The position numbers and the translations under genes were made by a program. Below, piece after piece: positions 63,991-64,000 of a DNA stretch of 64,000 nucleotides. The stretch comes from Vitis vinifera (lineage: Eukaryota > Streptophyta > Magnoliopsida > Vitales > Vitaceae), in NCBI RefSeq assembly GCF_030704535.1, contig NC_081822.1, positions 4,021,001 to 4,085,000 of the forward strand, given 5' to 3'. The notes beneath the pieces were generated by a model. It was not told where the DNA came from. It worked only from the letters and a program-made list of their open reading frames with translations, and ran no database searches. Within the stretch, counting starts at the first letter, position 1, and each line of letters starts with the position of its first letter.

Positions 63991-64000
63991 ACATGAGAGA

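Larger units (their letters stand above)
60264..64000 (+). mobile_element. Degenerate Ty1/copia-type retrotransposon, left end and interior
   Basis: The left LTR is 60264-60458. An RG-rich gag part and a zinc knuckle (CYRCGMKGHWSRTC at 62022-62063, followed by KHLVDLYQTS) mark a copia gag; stops and frame shifts interrupt it. From 63,346 a piece of pol just after the integrase core follows. Protease, the integrase core and reverse transcriptase are not seen in between, where A/T-rich, hairpin-rich DNA lies instead. The right part runs off the window. Order and strand are consistent with one plus-strand element with a large internal loss or replacement. Confidence 0.75.

Overview
The window is nuclear DNA of a flowering plant: AT-rich, genes split by GT-AG introns, a plant-type U2 snRNA gene, and many retrotransposons and small inverted-repeat transposons. 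Protein sequence, intron positions and the L1-type LINE 3' end look to me like grapevine (Vitis) or a close woody eudicot. That species call is recollection, not a database match.

Layout. (1) 1-9,862: two tandem plus-strand paralogues of a protein family I do not recognise, built from many small exons that look amplified from one another; the left copy runs off the window edge and is damaged in the middle. (2) 12,414-12,687: a U2 snRNA gene with its upstream sequence element and TATA box. (3) 14,336-19,379: a ten-exon plastid-type prephenate/aspartate aminotransferase gene (PAT). (4) 20,970-25,720, minus strand: a two-exon gene for a small protein with a DFRP-like C-terminus, its 4.5-kb intron holding a decayed LINE and LINE-tail insertions. 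(5) 27,887-31,811, minus strand: a complete 12-exon group 2 sulfate transporter. (6) 31.8-43.2 kb: gene-poor DNA with a 0.95-kb inverted array of palindromic units at 36.4-37.3 kb. (7) 43,187-47,743: a complete 13-exon group 3 sulfate transporter (SULTR3;1-like). (8) 48.85-58.45 kb: two decayed tandem copies of that gene, the second split by a young non-autonomous Ty1/copia element and ending in an inverted repeat of its own last exon. (9) 60,264 to the end: the left LTR and degenerate interior of another copia-type element, carrying about 28 copies of a short hairpin motif.

Functionally, the two intact transporters form a divergent pair for sulfate handling: group 2 members are usually low-affinity vascular carriers, and SULTR3;1 members are linked to plastid sulfate uptake. 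PAT makes arogenate for phenylalanine and tyrosine. I see no sign that these neighbours form one pathway. The most unusual structures are the exon-amplified gene pair, the foldback array at 36.4-37.3 kb, the step-by-step decay of the transporter array, and the hairpin-loaded copia element. All splice sites were placed by eye from reading frame and GT/AG rules.
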